A stretch of 13,944 bases of DNA from Candidatus Galloscillospira excrementavium (GTDB lineage: Bacteria; Bacillota; Clostridia; Oscillospirales; Oscillospiraceae). Positions 1 to 7,484 of the stretch are shown here, piece after piece. The position numbers and the translations under genes are program-made. The DNA lies in NCBI GenBank assembly GCA_018711785.1, contig DVHW01000262.1, forward strand, positions 1-13,944, read 5' to 3'. The notes under the pieces are model-generated. The model made no database searches. It saw nothing but the letters and a program-made list of their open reading frames with translations, and was not told where the DNA came from. Position 1 is the stretch's first letter. Each line of letters starts with the position of its first letter.

Positions 1-571
1 GGGCAAAGGTCTCCAGGTCCTGGTCGGAGGGATGCAGGGCGCTGTCCTCGGTTTCGAACAGGTCGTAGAGGTGCTGATAGAGATAGGAGTCCTGGGACAG
101 CCGCTCCGCGCCGGACCGGTCCAGGCCCATCTTGGCCAATTCCGCCAGATAGGCCTCCTCGCCGCCGTACTGGGCCGCCTTGGCGGCCCACTCCCGGTCC
201 ATGGCGGTCCGGTCCTCGTCGTCCAGGGTGCAGCCGTAGTCCTCCGCCCAGTTTTCCACGGTGGCGTAGAGGACCGCGTTCTGCAGGGCCTGGTCCTTGG
301 CGTAGTCCTCCAGCGTCTCTCCCTCCACCGTGTCGTTCCACTGGATGGCGCCGTCCTCATAGGAGGCGGCGATGTAATCACAGGCGTAGGCCAGCCAGTA
401 CAGGACCTGCCAGGCGGGGACGTCCCGCCCGTCGACAGACAGCACCGCGGCGTCGGAGGCAATGCCGGCGGCCTGGGACAGAAGCGTTTCCTCATGGGTC
501 TGGCCGCTGCTGCAGCCGGTCAGAATCAGACTGGCGGAAAGGGCCAGGCACGGGACAAGATGTCGTTTCAT
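1..571 (-). CDS. Lipoprotein, PrsA/SurA-like foldase N-terminal part (partial)
   Basis: This is the first 190 codons of a secreted lipoprotein; its 3' end lies beyond the window edge. The start is the ATG at 571, preceded by AGAGGGG at 579-585. Residues 1-20 form a lipoprotein signal: MKRH, a hydrophobic stretch, then the lipobox LTGC with the lipidated cysteine at 20. The mature part begins with an AVLSVDGRDVPAWQV segment like the N-terminal chaperone domain of SurA/PrsA-type foldases, followed by acidic helical sequence. The catalytic parvulin domain, if present, is outside the window, so peptidyl-prolyl isomerase activity cannot be confirmed. It would act on the outer face of the membrane in folding exported proteins. 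A foldase gene directly after mfd is common in clostridia, which supports the call. It is separated from mfd by a probable terminator and no promoter is evident, so it may depend on read-through. Confidence 0.7.
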   Translation of the reverse strand, partial: MKRHLVPCLALSASLILTGCSSGQTHEETLLSQAAGIASDAAVLSVDGRDVPAWQVLYWLAYACDYIAASYEDGAIQWNDTVEGETLEDYAKDQALQNAVLYATVENWAEDYGCTLDDEDRTAMDREWAAKAAQYGGEEAYLAELAKMGLDRSGAERLSQDSYLYQHLYDLFETEDSALHPSDQDLETFA

Positions 572-605
572 CCGGATTCCCCTCTGCTGTTTCTCAGATT
601 TGTGG

Positions 606-661
606 AAAAATCCCGCACAGAATGGGTGGGGGATGTCCCACGGTCTCCATTCTATGCGGGA
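606..661 (-). terminator. Rho-independent terminator after mfd
   Basis: On the minus strand a 15-base arm (661-647) pairs with 625-611 at 14 of 15 positions, the exception being a U·G wobble. The stem encloses a small GUGGG/CCCAC hairpin (641-637 with 630-626) and is followed directly by TTTTT (610-606). It lies 24 bases past the mfd stop, so it probably ends the glmU-to-mfd transcript. An extra 8-base pair of arms, 671-664 with 597-590, closes around the terminator and reaches into the leader of the lipoprotein gene, so it could also act as an attenuator for that gene. Confidence 0.75.
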
Positions 662-684
662 AACTGAGAAATATGACAGGGAAT

Positions 685-3600
685 TCAGACGGAGGGGGCG
701 TGCGCAGCCTGGGCGGCCTCCTCTGCGGCCAGCTTCAGGTCCTCCACCAGGTCCCGGGCGGCCTCCAGCACGTCCTCGCCGGGCTTCAGCTTCAGGGACA
801 GGGCGGGAACCTCTCCCGCCGCCAGGGTCAGCCGCTGGCGGTACTTGGCCAGGCCGCACACCGCCACCAGCGCCTGGGGGCGGAAGGTCCCCAGCTGCAG
901 CCGCAGGACGCTGCCCTTCTGGGAGATGTCGGAGACGCCGGCCTTGGCTGCGGCGGCACGCAGTAGCGCCACGTCCAGCAGGGCCAGCACGCTCTTCGGC
1001 GCCTCGCCGTACCGATCCAGCATCTCGTCCAGCAGGTCCGAGGCGTCCTCGTCCGTGCGGATGGCGGCGATGCGGCGGTACAGGTCCATCCGCTGCTCCG
1101 CCGAGGGGACGTACCGGTCCGGGATGTGGGCGTTCACCGTCAGGTCGGCGGCGCACTCCGTCTCGATCTGCTTCTCCTCGCCACGCTCCTCCAGGACGGC
1201 CTCCTCCAGCAGCTTCAGGTACAGGTCGTAGCCCACGCTCATGAGATACCCGGACTGCTCCGGGCCCAGCAGGTTGCCGGCGCCCCGGATCTCCAGGTCC
1301 CGCATGGCGATCTTGAAGCCGGAGCCGAACTCCACATACTCCCGGATGGCAGCCAGCCGCTTGGCGGCGGTCTCCTGCAGTACCTTGCCCCTGCGGTAGG
1401 TGAGGTAGGCGTAGGCCCGCCGGGCGCTGCGGCCGATGCGGCCCCGGATCTGGTGGAGCTGGGCCAGGCCCATCCTGTCCGCGTCCTCGATGATGAGGGT
1501 GTTGACGTTGGGGATGTCGATGCCGGTCTCGATGATGGTGGTGCACACCAGCACGTTGACCTCCCCCTCGCTGGTGCGCTGCATCACGTCGTTCAGCTCC
1601 TCCTGGGTCATCTTGCCGTGGGCCACCGCCACGGTGACCTCCTCCCCCAGCAGGTCCCGGATGCGTGCGGCGGTGCGGGAGATGGTCTCCACCCGGTTGT
1701 GGAGGTAGTAGACCTGTCCCCCCCGCTCGATCTCCCGGCGCATGGCGTCGGCCAGGACCGACCAATCGTGTTCCAGGACGTAGGTCTGGACCGGCAGGCG
1801 GTCCGAGGGGGGCTCCTCCAGGGTGGACATGTCCCGGATGCCGGAGAGGGCCATGTTCAGCGTCCGGGGGATGGGGGTGGCGGAGAGGGTGAGCACGTCC
1901 ACCTGGCGGGCGAGCTCATTGAGCTTCTCCTTGTGGGTGACGCCGAAGCGCTGCTCCTCGTCCACCACCAGCAGGCCCAGGTCCTTGAACTGCACGTCCT
2001 TCTGGAGCAGGCGGTGGGTGCCGATGAGCAGGTCCACGCCCCCTTCCTTCAGACGGCGCAGGGTCTCTTTGATTTGGGCCGAGGTGCGGAAGCGGCTCAC
2101 CACGTCGATCTCCACCGGGTAGCTGGCAAAGCGCCGGCGGGCGGTGAGGTAGTGCTGGCGGGCCAGGACGGTGGTGGGCACCAGGATGGCTGCCTGCTTG
2201 CCGTCCAGGATGCACTTCATGATGGCCCGGAAGGCCACCTCGGTCTTGCCGTAGCCCACATCCCCGCAGAGTAGCCGGTCCATGGGCCGGGGGGCCTCCA
2301 TGTCCCGCTTGATCTCCTGGATGCACCGCAGCTGGTCGTCAGTCTCGGTGTACTCGAACTCCTCCTCGAACTCCTTCATCCAGGGCGAGTCCGGGGAGAA
2401 GGCGAAGCCGGGCTGCCGCTGGCGCTGGGCGTAGAGCTGGATAAGGCCCTTGGCCAAATCCTGCACCGCCTTTTTGGCCCGGGACTTCTGCTTCTCCCAC
2501 TCCCCGCCCCCCAGGCGGGAGAGCTTCCGGGTCTCATTGGCGTCCTCCCCGCCGCCGATGTACTTGGACACCTGGTCCAGCTGGGTGGCCGGGACGTAGA
2601 GCACGTCGGCCCCGGCGTAGGCGATCTTCACGTAGTCCTTCTCCACGCCGTCCACCGCCATCTTTACCATGCCCTGGTAGCGGCCGATGCCGTGGTGCTC
2701 GTGGACCACCAGGTCCCCCACCGAGAGGTCGGCGTAGGAGCTGAGCTTCTGCCGGTTGGTGGCCGCCTTGGGCCGGGGCTTCTTGGCTGGGACGCCCTGC
2801 CCCTCAGTGAGGACGGCGAACCCCGCCCCCGGATACTCCATACCGCCGGACAGGCCCCCCACGGCGATGACCGCCCGGCCCGGCTGGGGCAGGGCGTGGA
2901 GCTGGAAGTCCACCGCCGCGCGCACCTTCTGCTCCCGCAGGAGGGTCTGGAGGTTCAGGGCCCGCTGCTCGCTGGCCACCAGCACCACCGCGGCAAAGCC
3001 CTCCCCCAGGTAGTGGCTCAGGTCGGACACCGCGGTCTCCAGGCTGGCGCCGTAGGAGGGCAGGGCCTTGGCCATTAAGTTCAGCAACGTCCGGGGCCGC
3101 CGGGGGTACTGGGAGGAGACAAAGGAGTCCAAGTAGGCCTGGGGCCACCGGTCCAGCACCTCCAGCAGCTCGTCAAAGCTCCGGGCCAGGGCGGTGTTCT
3201 CCCCCGCCAGCACCCCCCGCTCCAGCAGGTCCTTGCAGTCCTCCTCCAGCTGCCAGCGCCAGGTCCCCGCCCTCTCGGCCACCCTGGGGCTCTCGCTGAA
3301 GAACACCACCGCGTCCTCGGGCAGGTAGTCGGCAGCGGTGGCCATCTGGGGGTAGATCATAGGCAGGTAGCGGTCCATGGCCGGGAAGGAGGCGGTGTGG
3401 TTCAGCCGTTCCCGGTCCTCCTCCAGAATCTGGAGCAGGGCCGTGCGGTCCCCCTTCTGTGCCCTGGTCCGGGCGATGAGGCCATCCAGAGCCTCGTCCA
3501 GCCCGGCCAGCCCGCCGGGGGCAAACTGGGGCAGCACCTCGGCGGCAGGCAGGATCTCCGCCTCCCGGATGTTCTCGGTCCTGCGCTGGGTGGACGGGTC

Positions 3601-4218
3601 GAAGAGGCCCATGGAGTCCACCTCGTCCCCGAAGAACTCCACCCGGACAGGCTTGGGGTGGGCGGGGGAGAAAAAGTCCAGGATGCCGCCCCGCAGGGCG
3701 AACTGGCCCACCCCCTCCACCTGCTCGCAGCGGGCGTACCCCGCGGCGGCGAGGGTCTCGCTGAGCTCATTCAAATCATAGCTCTCCCCCAGGCGCAGCA
3801 CCTGGCTGGCCTGGGAGAGGAGCACCGGGGGGATGGTCCGCTGAAGCAGGGACTCCACCGTGGCCACCAGCACCGGGCACTCCCCCGCCGAGAGGGCCCG
3901 CAGGACACCCAGCCGCCGGTGCTCCCACTGGCGGGAGACCACGGCGGCGTTGTGGAAGGTGAACTCCCGGGCGCTGAGGGTGGGCACAACCTCCCCGGCC
4001 AGGGCGGAGAGGTCCTTTGCCATGCGGCCGGCCTCGGCCTCGTCGGCGCAGACCACCACCGCGCTCCGCCCGGTCTCCCGCCGCACTCCGGCGGCGAAAT
4101 GGGCCCGGTGCACCGGGGACAGGCCGTTCACCGCCGCGGGGCAGGCCCCCCCGTCGATGGCGGCCAGGAGGGATTCAAACTCCGGTATGCGCTTGAGTAT
4201 CTCGGTCAGCTGCTTCAT
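685..4218 (-). CDS. mfd: Transcription-repair coupling factor Mfd
   Basis: Mfd removes RNA polymerase stalled at DNA lesions and recruits UvrA for nucleotide excision repair; it is a cytoplasmic ATP-driven DNA translocase. The 1177-residue length is normal for the family. The N-terminal UvrB-like module covers roughly residues 20-380. The RNA polymerase-interacting domain follows (about 497-560, VGDLVVHEHHGIGRYQG). The helicase motor shows Walker A GDVGYGKTE at 652-660, DEEQ at 753-756, SATPIPRTLNMAL from 779, and motif VI QIRGRIGRS at 923-931. A C-terminal TRCF domain completes it. The start ATG at 4218 has GAGGAA just upstream, inside the preceding carrier-protein gene, which it overlaps by 44 bases in another frame. 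Translation is probably coupled to that gene. It is the last gene of the operon, before the terminator at 606-661. Confidence 0.98.
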   Translation of the reverse strand: MKQLTEILKRIPEFESLLAAIDGGACPAAVNGLSPVHRAHFAAGVRRETGRSAVVVCADEAEAGRMAKDLSALAGEVVPTLSAREFTFHNAAVVSRQWEHRRLGVLRALSAGECPVLVATVESLLQRTIPPVLLSQASQVLRLGESYDLNELSETLAAAGYARCEQVEGVGQFALRGGILDFFSPAHPKPVRVEFFGDEVDSMGLFDPSTQRRTENIREAEILPAAEVLPQFAPGGLAGLDEALDGLIARTRAQKGDRTALLQILEEDRERLNHTASFPAMDRYLPMIYPQMATAADYLPEDAVVFFSESPRVAERAGTWRWQLEEDCKDLLERGVLAGENTALARSFDELLEVLDRWPQAYLDSFVSSQYPRRPRTLLNLMAKALPSYGASLETAVSDLSHYLGEGFAAVVLVASEQRALNLQTLLREQKVRAAVDFQLHALPQPGRAVIAVGGLSGGMEYPGAGFAVLTEGQGVPAKKPRPKAATNRQKLSSYADLSVGDLVVHEHHGIGRYQGMVKMAVDGVEKDYVKIAYAGADVLYVPATQLDQVSKYIGGGEDANETRKLSRLGGGEWEKQKSRAKKAVQDLAKGLIQLYAQRQRQPGFAFSPDSPWMKEFEEEFEYTETDDQLRCIQEIKRDMEAPRPMDRLLCGDVGYGKTEVAFRAIMKCILDGKQAAILVPTTVLARQHYLTARRRFASYPVEIDVVSRFRTSAQIKETLRRLKEGGVDLLIGTHRLLQKDVQFKDLGLLVVDEEQRFGVTHKEKLNELARQVDVLTLSATPIPRTLNMALSGIRDMSTLEEPPSDRLPVQTYVLEHDWSVLADAMRREIERGGQVYYLHNRVETISRTAARIRDLLGEEVTVAVAHGKMTQEELNDVMQRTSEGEVNVLVCTTIIETGIDIPNVNTLIIEDADRMGLAQLHQIRGRIGRSARRAYAYLTYRRGKVLQETAAKRLAAIREYVEFGSGFKIAMRDLEIRGAGNLLGPEQSGYLMSVGYDLYLKLLEEAVLEERGEEKQIETECAADLTVNAHIPDRYVPSAEQRMDLYRRIAAIRTDEDASDLLDEMLDRYGEAPKSVLALLDVALLRAAAAKAGVSDISQKGSVLRLQLGTFRPQALVAVCGLAKYRQRLTLAAGEVPALSLKLKPGEDVLEAARDLVEDLKLAAEEAAQAAHAPSV

Positions 4219-4480
4219 GGGAATTCCTCATCTCCGGTGTTCCTTCTGTGTCCACGGCCTCCCGGCACAGTGCGAGTATGCTCTCCACGGTGCGGAAGGC
4301 CGACCGGGGCACCTGGGTGGACTGGAGCTCGATCCCCAGATCCTCCAGCCCCTCCAGCAGCTGGATCAGCCCCAGGGAGTCCAGCAGCTCCCCCGCCAGC
4401 AGGTCCACGCCCGGCTCCAGCGCCTCCCGGGTGCCGCAGCTGTCGGCAATCAGCTCCCGCACCCGCTCCTCCAGATTCAT
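4175..4480 (-). CDS. DltC-like acyl/peptidyl carrier protein
   Basis: A 101-residue carrier protein that would hold an activated aminoacyl group as a thioester on a 4'-phosphopantetheine arm. The attachment motif is LLDSLGLIQLL with Ser35; the LLDS(x)G..QLL pattern followed by a GIELQ-type segment resembles DltC more than fatty-acid ACP. The start is the ATG at 4480. It overlaps the stop of the adenylase gene as ATGA (4477-4480), and AAGGAG at 4489-4494 is an ideal ribosome binding site. DltC is normally about 78-80 residues. Here the last 20 or so residues are polar, look non-conserved, and are partly encoded by the sequence that also carries the mfd ribosome binding site and first codons. 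It should be the partner of the upstream adenylating enzyme. The carrier-protein call is firm; the cargo is inferred. Confidence 0.88.
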   Translation of the reverse strand: MNLEERVRELIADSCGTREALEPGVDLLAGELLDSLGLIQLLEGLEDLGIELQSTQVPRSAFRTVESILALCREAVDTEGTPEMRNSHEAADRDTQAHTGV

Positions 4481-5835
4481 CTCAGCATCTCCTTCAGCCG
4501 CGTTCGGTCGCACTTTCCATTGGCGGTCAGCGGCATCCGCTCCAGCCGCCTCCACTGGTCCGGGCAAAGATACCCGGGCAGGCGCAGGCGGGCCAGACGG
4601 GCCAGCTCAGGCCCGGCCGGCAGGTCCCGGCCCTCCAGAAAGGCGGTCAGCCCCCGCACCTGGCCCGCTCCGTCCCGCCGGGGGAGCACGGCGGCGCGCT
4701 CCACCCCCCGGATGGTCTCCAGCGCCGCCGCCACCTCGGCGGGCTCCACCCGGTAGCCCCGGTACTTCACCTGGTCGTCCAGCCGCCCCCGCCAATAGAG
4801 CAGGCCCTTCTCCACCCGTCCCAGGTCTCCGGTCCGGTAGGTCCCGCCGTAGGCGGGGGCCACGCTCTCCCCCCGCAGGACGATCTCCCCGTCCTCCAGC
4901 GTGATCTCCACCGCCCCGGCGCCCAGCACTCCCATGGGGAGCGGCCCGGTGCACATTTCCCGGGTGATGGGGGCGGCGCACACCGCGCAGGTGGCCTCGG
5001 TGGGGCCATAGGCGTTGAGGAGGGTCGCGCCCGGGAAGCGCTCCAGCAGACGGGCGGCCGTGGGGGCGGGCAGGTCCTCCCCGCAGGAGAACACCGTCCG
5101 CAGCCGGGACAGCCGGCCGGGGGCAAAGCGCCCCTCCCGCAGGCACAGACGGAGAAAGGACGGGGTGGCCACCAGGAGGGCGGCGCCGCTTCTCTCCAGG
5201 CGGTCAAACAGGGCGGCAGGGTCGGCCAACTCCGCCCCGGTCAGGTTCACATGGGTCCCGCCCCAGAAGAGGGACAGGTAGAGGTCGGCCACCGACAGGT
5301 CAAAGGAGTAGGCCGCCTGGCCCACCACGGTCTCCCCGGCCGCCTCCGGGACCCCCTCCAGCCCGCCGGCCCAGCGGAGGAAGTGGTCCAGGTTGGCCCG
5401 GCTCACCGCCACCTCTTTGGGCGCGCCGGTGCTGCCGGAGGTGAACAGCAGGTAGGCGATCCCCGCGCCCCCGGCGATCTCGCAGGTCCGCCGGGCATAA
5501 AATCCCGCCTCCGCCTCTGCCCGGCTCAATTTTTGGGCCCCGGTGCGCCGGAGGATCTCCTCCCGACGGGCGGCGGGCCACTCCGGGTCCAGGGGCAGGT
5601 AGGGCCGCCCCGCCACGAGGCAGGCCAGAAAGGCGGCCGGGGGCCAGGTGCCCCGGACCCCCTCCACCGCCACCGGGCCGCTCCCCTGCTCCCGCAGCAC
5701 CGCGGCCAGGGACACAACGCCGGGCCACAGCGCCCGCCAGGAGAGCCTCTCCGCTCCCGCGGCCAGGGCGGGCTTCTCCCCCAGGGCGGCGCTGTGGGCC
5801 CGGACCCGCTCCAGCAGTTCCATGCCCCCGCTCAT
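4477..5835 (-). CDS. DltA-like amino-acid adenylating enzyme (D-alanine:carrier ligase family)
   Basis: An AMP-forming adenylation enzyme of 452 residues, expected to activate an amino acid with ATP and load it on the carrier protein encoded next. Visible motifs: A3 LLFTSGSTGAPKEV at 129-142, FDLSVADLYLSLFWGGT (178-194, typical of DltA), FSCGEDLP (249-256), A5 NAYGPTEAT (274-282), A7 YRTGDLG (333-339), A8 GRLDDQVKYRGYR (350-362) and A10 LTANGK with catalytic Lys441. In DltA enzymes the cysteine of the FCGE segment lines the substrate pocket and favours D-alanine; Cys251 occupies that place. It is about 50 residues shorter than usual DltA. The start at 5835 overlaps the VanW stop as ATGA (5832-5835), with AGGAG about 11 bases upstream; a second in-frame ATG at 5823 is possible. 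No dltB or dltD lies nearby. D-alanine as substrate is a reasonable inference, not shown. Confidence 0.88.
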   Translation of the reverse strand: MSGGMELLERVRAHSAALGEKPALAAGAERLSWRALWPGVVSLAAVLREQGSGPVAVEGVRGTWPPAAFLACLVAGRPYLPLDPEWPAARREEILRRTGAQKLSRAEAEAGFYARRTCEIAGGAGIAYLLFTSGSTGAPKEVAVSRANLDHFLRWAGGLEGVPEAAGETVVGQAAYSFDLSVADLYLSLFWGGTHVNLTGAELADPAALFDRLERSGAALLVATPSFLRLCLREGRFAPGRLSRLRTVFSCGEDLPAPTAARLLERFPGATLLNAYGPTEATCAVCAAPITREMCTGPLPMGVLGAGAVEITLEDGEIVLRGESVAPAYGGTYRTGDLGRVEKGLLYWRGRLDDQVKYRGYRVEPAEVAAALETIRGVERAAVLPRRDGAGQVRGLTAFLEGRDLPAGPELARLARLRLPGYLCPDQWRRLERMPLTANGKCDRTRLKEMLR

Positions 5836-6662
5836 ACCGCCGCGATCTCCTCTTGGGGGATCAGCGCGTGGTCATAGAGCACCTTGGAGTGGTTGTCCAG
5901 CACCAGCTCCCGGCCCAGCTCCGCCCCCGTGGCCCGGTCCAGGGTCAGCCGCCAGACCTGGCTGCAGCGGTAGTAGTCCTCCCCCTCCTTCACAAAGCGG
6001 TGCCCGGTCTCCACCAGCCGGTAGCGGAAGGGGAAGGGCCGCTGGGCCCGCAGCTCCCCGCACAGGTCGTCCTCCTCCAGCCAGAGGCGCAGCTGCACCT
6101 TCTGGCCGGTGTTGTTGCGGAAGCGGTAGTCCACGTGGGGATAGAACAGGGAGGTCCCGGTGCCGAAGGGCACCCGCCGCCGCTCATCGGGGAAGAGGGC
6201 GTCGGAGTGGTGGTGGAGCTCGGTGACCTCCAGGGGGCTGTTCAGCACCAGATAGTGGATGAGGTTGCCCAGCTGGCACAGCCCGCCCCCCACCGCGCTG
6301 CCCAGCCGCCCTTTGGAGATGGCGAGCCCCGGCAGGTACCCTTTCCGGGCGGCAGGAGCCCCCACCAGGGCCCAAAAGGAGAATTCCTCCCCAGGCAGGA
6401 GGACCACTCCGTCCATCTCCGCCACGGCCAGGGCCAGATTGGTCCGCTTGTTCTCCTGGAGGGACACTTCCACCCCCGCCAGCCGCCGCACCACCGGGGA
6501 GCGGTGGCCCTTGATGAGGGCGGGCAGGGAGTCGGCCTGCCGCGTCCGGGCCGGCCGGAAGCCCCGCCGGGCGTCCCGGGCCCGCTTGCGGAGGGCCTCC
6601 TTCCACAGGGAGAGCTGGTAGCACACTGGGCCGTATTCGCAGAACAGCTTCCTCTGCCCCAT
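5832..6662 (-). CDS. VanW-family protein, apparently cytoplasmic
   Basis: A 276-residue protein with a VanW domain over roughly residues 60-200. Landmarks are LLPGEEFSFWALVG (88-101), GGGLCQLGNLIHYL (125-138), LEVTELHHHSDALFPD (144-159), VPFGTGTSLFYPHVDYRFRNNTGQ (164-187). VanW was named from glycopeptide-resistance clusters. From memory of recent work, VanW domains of some clostridial exported proteins act as peptidoglycan transpeptidases using the cysteine of the GGGxCQ motif; Cys129 is that position here. Unlike those proteins, this one has no signal peptide or membrane helix: the N-terminus is charged and rich in Arg/Lys (residues 21-45). The start ATG at 6662 has GGGGAGGG upstream, and the gene begins 17 bases after the pth stop. 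It overlaps the DltA-like gene by four bases, implying translational coupling. Family assignment is strong; biochemical role unknown. Confidence 0.88.
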   Translation of the reverse strand: MGQRKLFCEYGPVCYQLSLWKEALRKRARDARRGFRPARTRQADSLPALIKGHRSPVVRRLAGVEVSLQENKRTNLALAVAEMDGVVLLPGEEFSFWALVGAPAARKGYLPGLAISKGRLGSAVGGGLCQLGNLIHYLVLNSPLEVTELHHHSDALFPDERRRVPFGTGTSLFYPHVDYRFRNNTGQKVQLRLWLEEDDLCGELRAQRPFPFRYRLVETGHRFVKEGEDYYRCSQVWRLTLDRATGAELGRELVLDNHSKVLYDHALIPQEEIAAV

Positions 6663-6679
6663 ATGCGCTCCCTCCCCTC

Positions 6680-7276
6680 TCAGTTAAAGCGGTTCATGGC
6701 CCGGTCCGCACCGTCCCGGATATAGCACTCCACCGCGTCGGCGGCCCGCTGCACCGCCGTGTCCACGGTCTTTTTGTCCTCCCCCGTGAACTTGCCCAGC
6801 ACCCAGTCGGCCATGTCGTAGTCCGGGTGGGGCTTCTGGCCCACCCCGATCTTGATGCGGGGGAACTGGTCGGTGCCAAGGTGCTGGATGATGCTCTTCA
6901 GGCCGTTGTGGCCCCCAGCGCTGCCCCCCCGGCGCACCCGGATCTTCCCCACCGGGAGGGACACGTCATCCGACACCACCAGCACCCGCTCGGGGGGCAC
7001 CTTGTAGAACCGGGCGGCCTCCCCCACTGCCTCGCCCGAGAGATTCATGTAGGTCACCGGCTTGAGGAGGAGCACCTTCTCCCCTCCCAGCTCCGTGGTA
7101 TTGGTGAGAGCGCGGAACCTCAGGCGCTGGATAGGGATGTCCGCCCGCCCGGCCAGCTCGTCGGCCACCCGAAAGCCCACGTTGTGCCGGGTGTTCTCGT
7201 ACTGCTCGCCGGGGTTGCCCAGGCCCACCACCAGCCAGGCCACCCCGCTGTTTCCCTTGTTTTTTCCAAAAAACAT
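6680..7276 (-). CDS. pth: Peptidyl-tRNA hydrolase
   Basis: Pth cleaves peptidyl-tRNA released from stalled ribosomes, recycling tRNA in the cytoplasm. The 198-residue product shows the family signatures: WLVVGLGNPGEQYENTRHNVGF (residues 14-35, with the catalytic histidine in TRHN), KPVTYMNLSGEAV, VVSDDVSLPVGKIRVRRGGSAGGHNGLKSI and GVGQKP. The start ATG at 7276 is chosen because GGGAG (7284-7288) lies upstream and the family N-terminus fits; the frame stays open further upstream but that stretch is unrelated low-quality sequence. An 11-bp hairpin (7300-7323) sits just before the ribosome binding site. In the classical cluster pth follows prs, sometimes with ctc between; here the ctc position is filled by the inverted-repeat spacer. 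Confidence 0.97.
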   Translation of the reverse strand: MFFGKNKGNSGVAWLVVGLGNPGEQYENTRHNVGFRVADELAGRADIPIQRLRFRALTNTTELGGEKVLLLKPVTYMNLSGEAVGEAARFYKVPPERVLVVSDDVSLPVGKIRVRRGGSAGGHNGLKSIIQHLGTDQFPRIKIGVGQKPHPDYDMADWVLGKFTGEDKKTVDTAVQRAADAVECYIRDGADRAMNRFN

Positions 7277-7299
7277 ATTCTTTCTCCCACGTGACAACG

Positions 7300-7323
7300 G
7301 GGGCGGAGAAGGTTCTCCGCCCC
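7300..7323. repeat. 11-bp stem-loop in the pth leader
   Basis: GGGGCGGAGAA (7300-7310) is followed, after two bases, by its exact reverse complement (7313-7323). It lies 12 bases upstream of the pth ribosome binding site. No T run follows on either strand, so a terminator is unlikely; RNA protection, processing or a transcription pause are possible. Confidence 0.7.
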
Positions 7324-7333
7324 TGTGATTGTA

Positions 7334-7357
7334 GAAACAGTGACGCGTCACTGTTTC
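7334..7357. repeat. 24-base perfect palindrome
   Basis: A gapless palindrome with each arm GAAACAGTGACG and its complement, centred at 7345/7346 on a CGCG core. A perfect 12-base half-site without spacer is unusual for a random stretch. It could be a protein-binding dyad or the boundary of the repeat cluster that extends to 7563. Confidence 0.75.
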
Positions 7358-7462
7358 GAGCAGGCTACGGCGTGCCGCGCGCAAGATTTTGCCCTTGCGT
7401 GAGATGGGCAAAACTCACACTGGCACGCCGAGAAGTGTTTTTCACCACGCCGCAGCGTGAAG

Positions 7463-7484
7463 AAAATGTGCCGTGGCACATTTT
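7463..7484. repeat. 10-bp hairpin flanked by A and T runs
   Basis: AAAATGTGCC and GGCACATTTT are separated by only two bases. On the plus strand the stem runs into six T's (7481-7486), and on the minus strand into TTTTC. The shape is that of a bidirectional terminator. If it works on the minus strand it would reduce transcription from prs into pth; the absence of a clear pth promoter argues that it is at most partial. Confidence 0.5.

Noticed and set aside
640..690. Possible -10 (TAGAAT) for the lipoprotein gene inside the terminator stem
   Set aside because: No acceptable -35 at 16-18 bases, and the hexamer is part of the terminator arm.
3397..5877. Very long open frame on the plus strand opposite mfd, the carrier and the adenylase genes
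   Set aside because: It is a GC-driven shadow frame: proline/glycine/histidine-rich, without domain motifs or a ribosome binding site, and opposite three genes with clear family motifs.
7277..7411. N-terminally extended Pth start at 7411
   Set aside because: The extension crosses the palindrome and hairpin and has no family similarity, while the ATG at 7276 has a good ribosome binding site and gives normal length.
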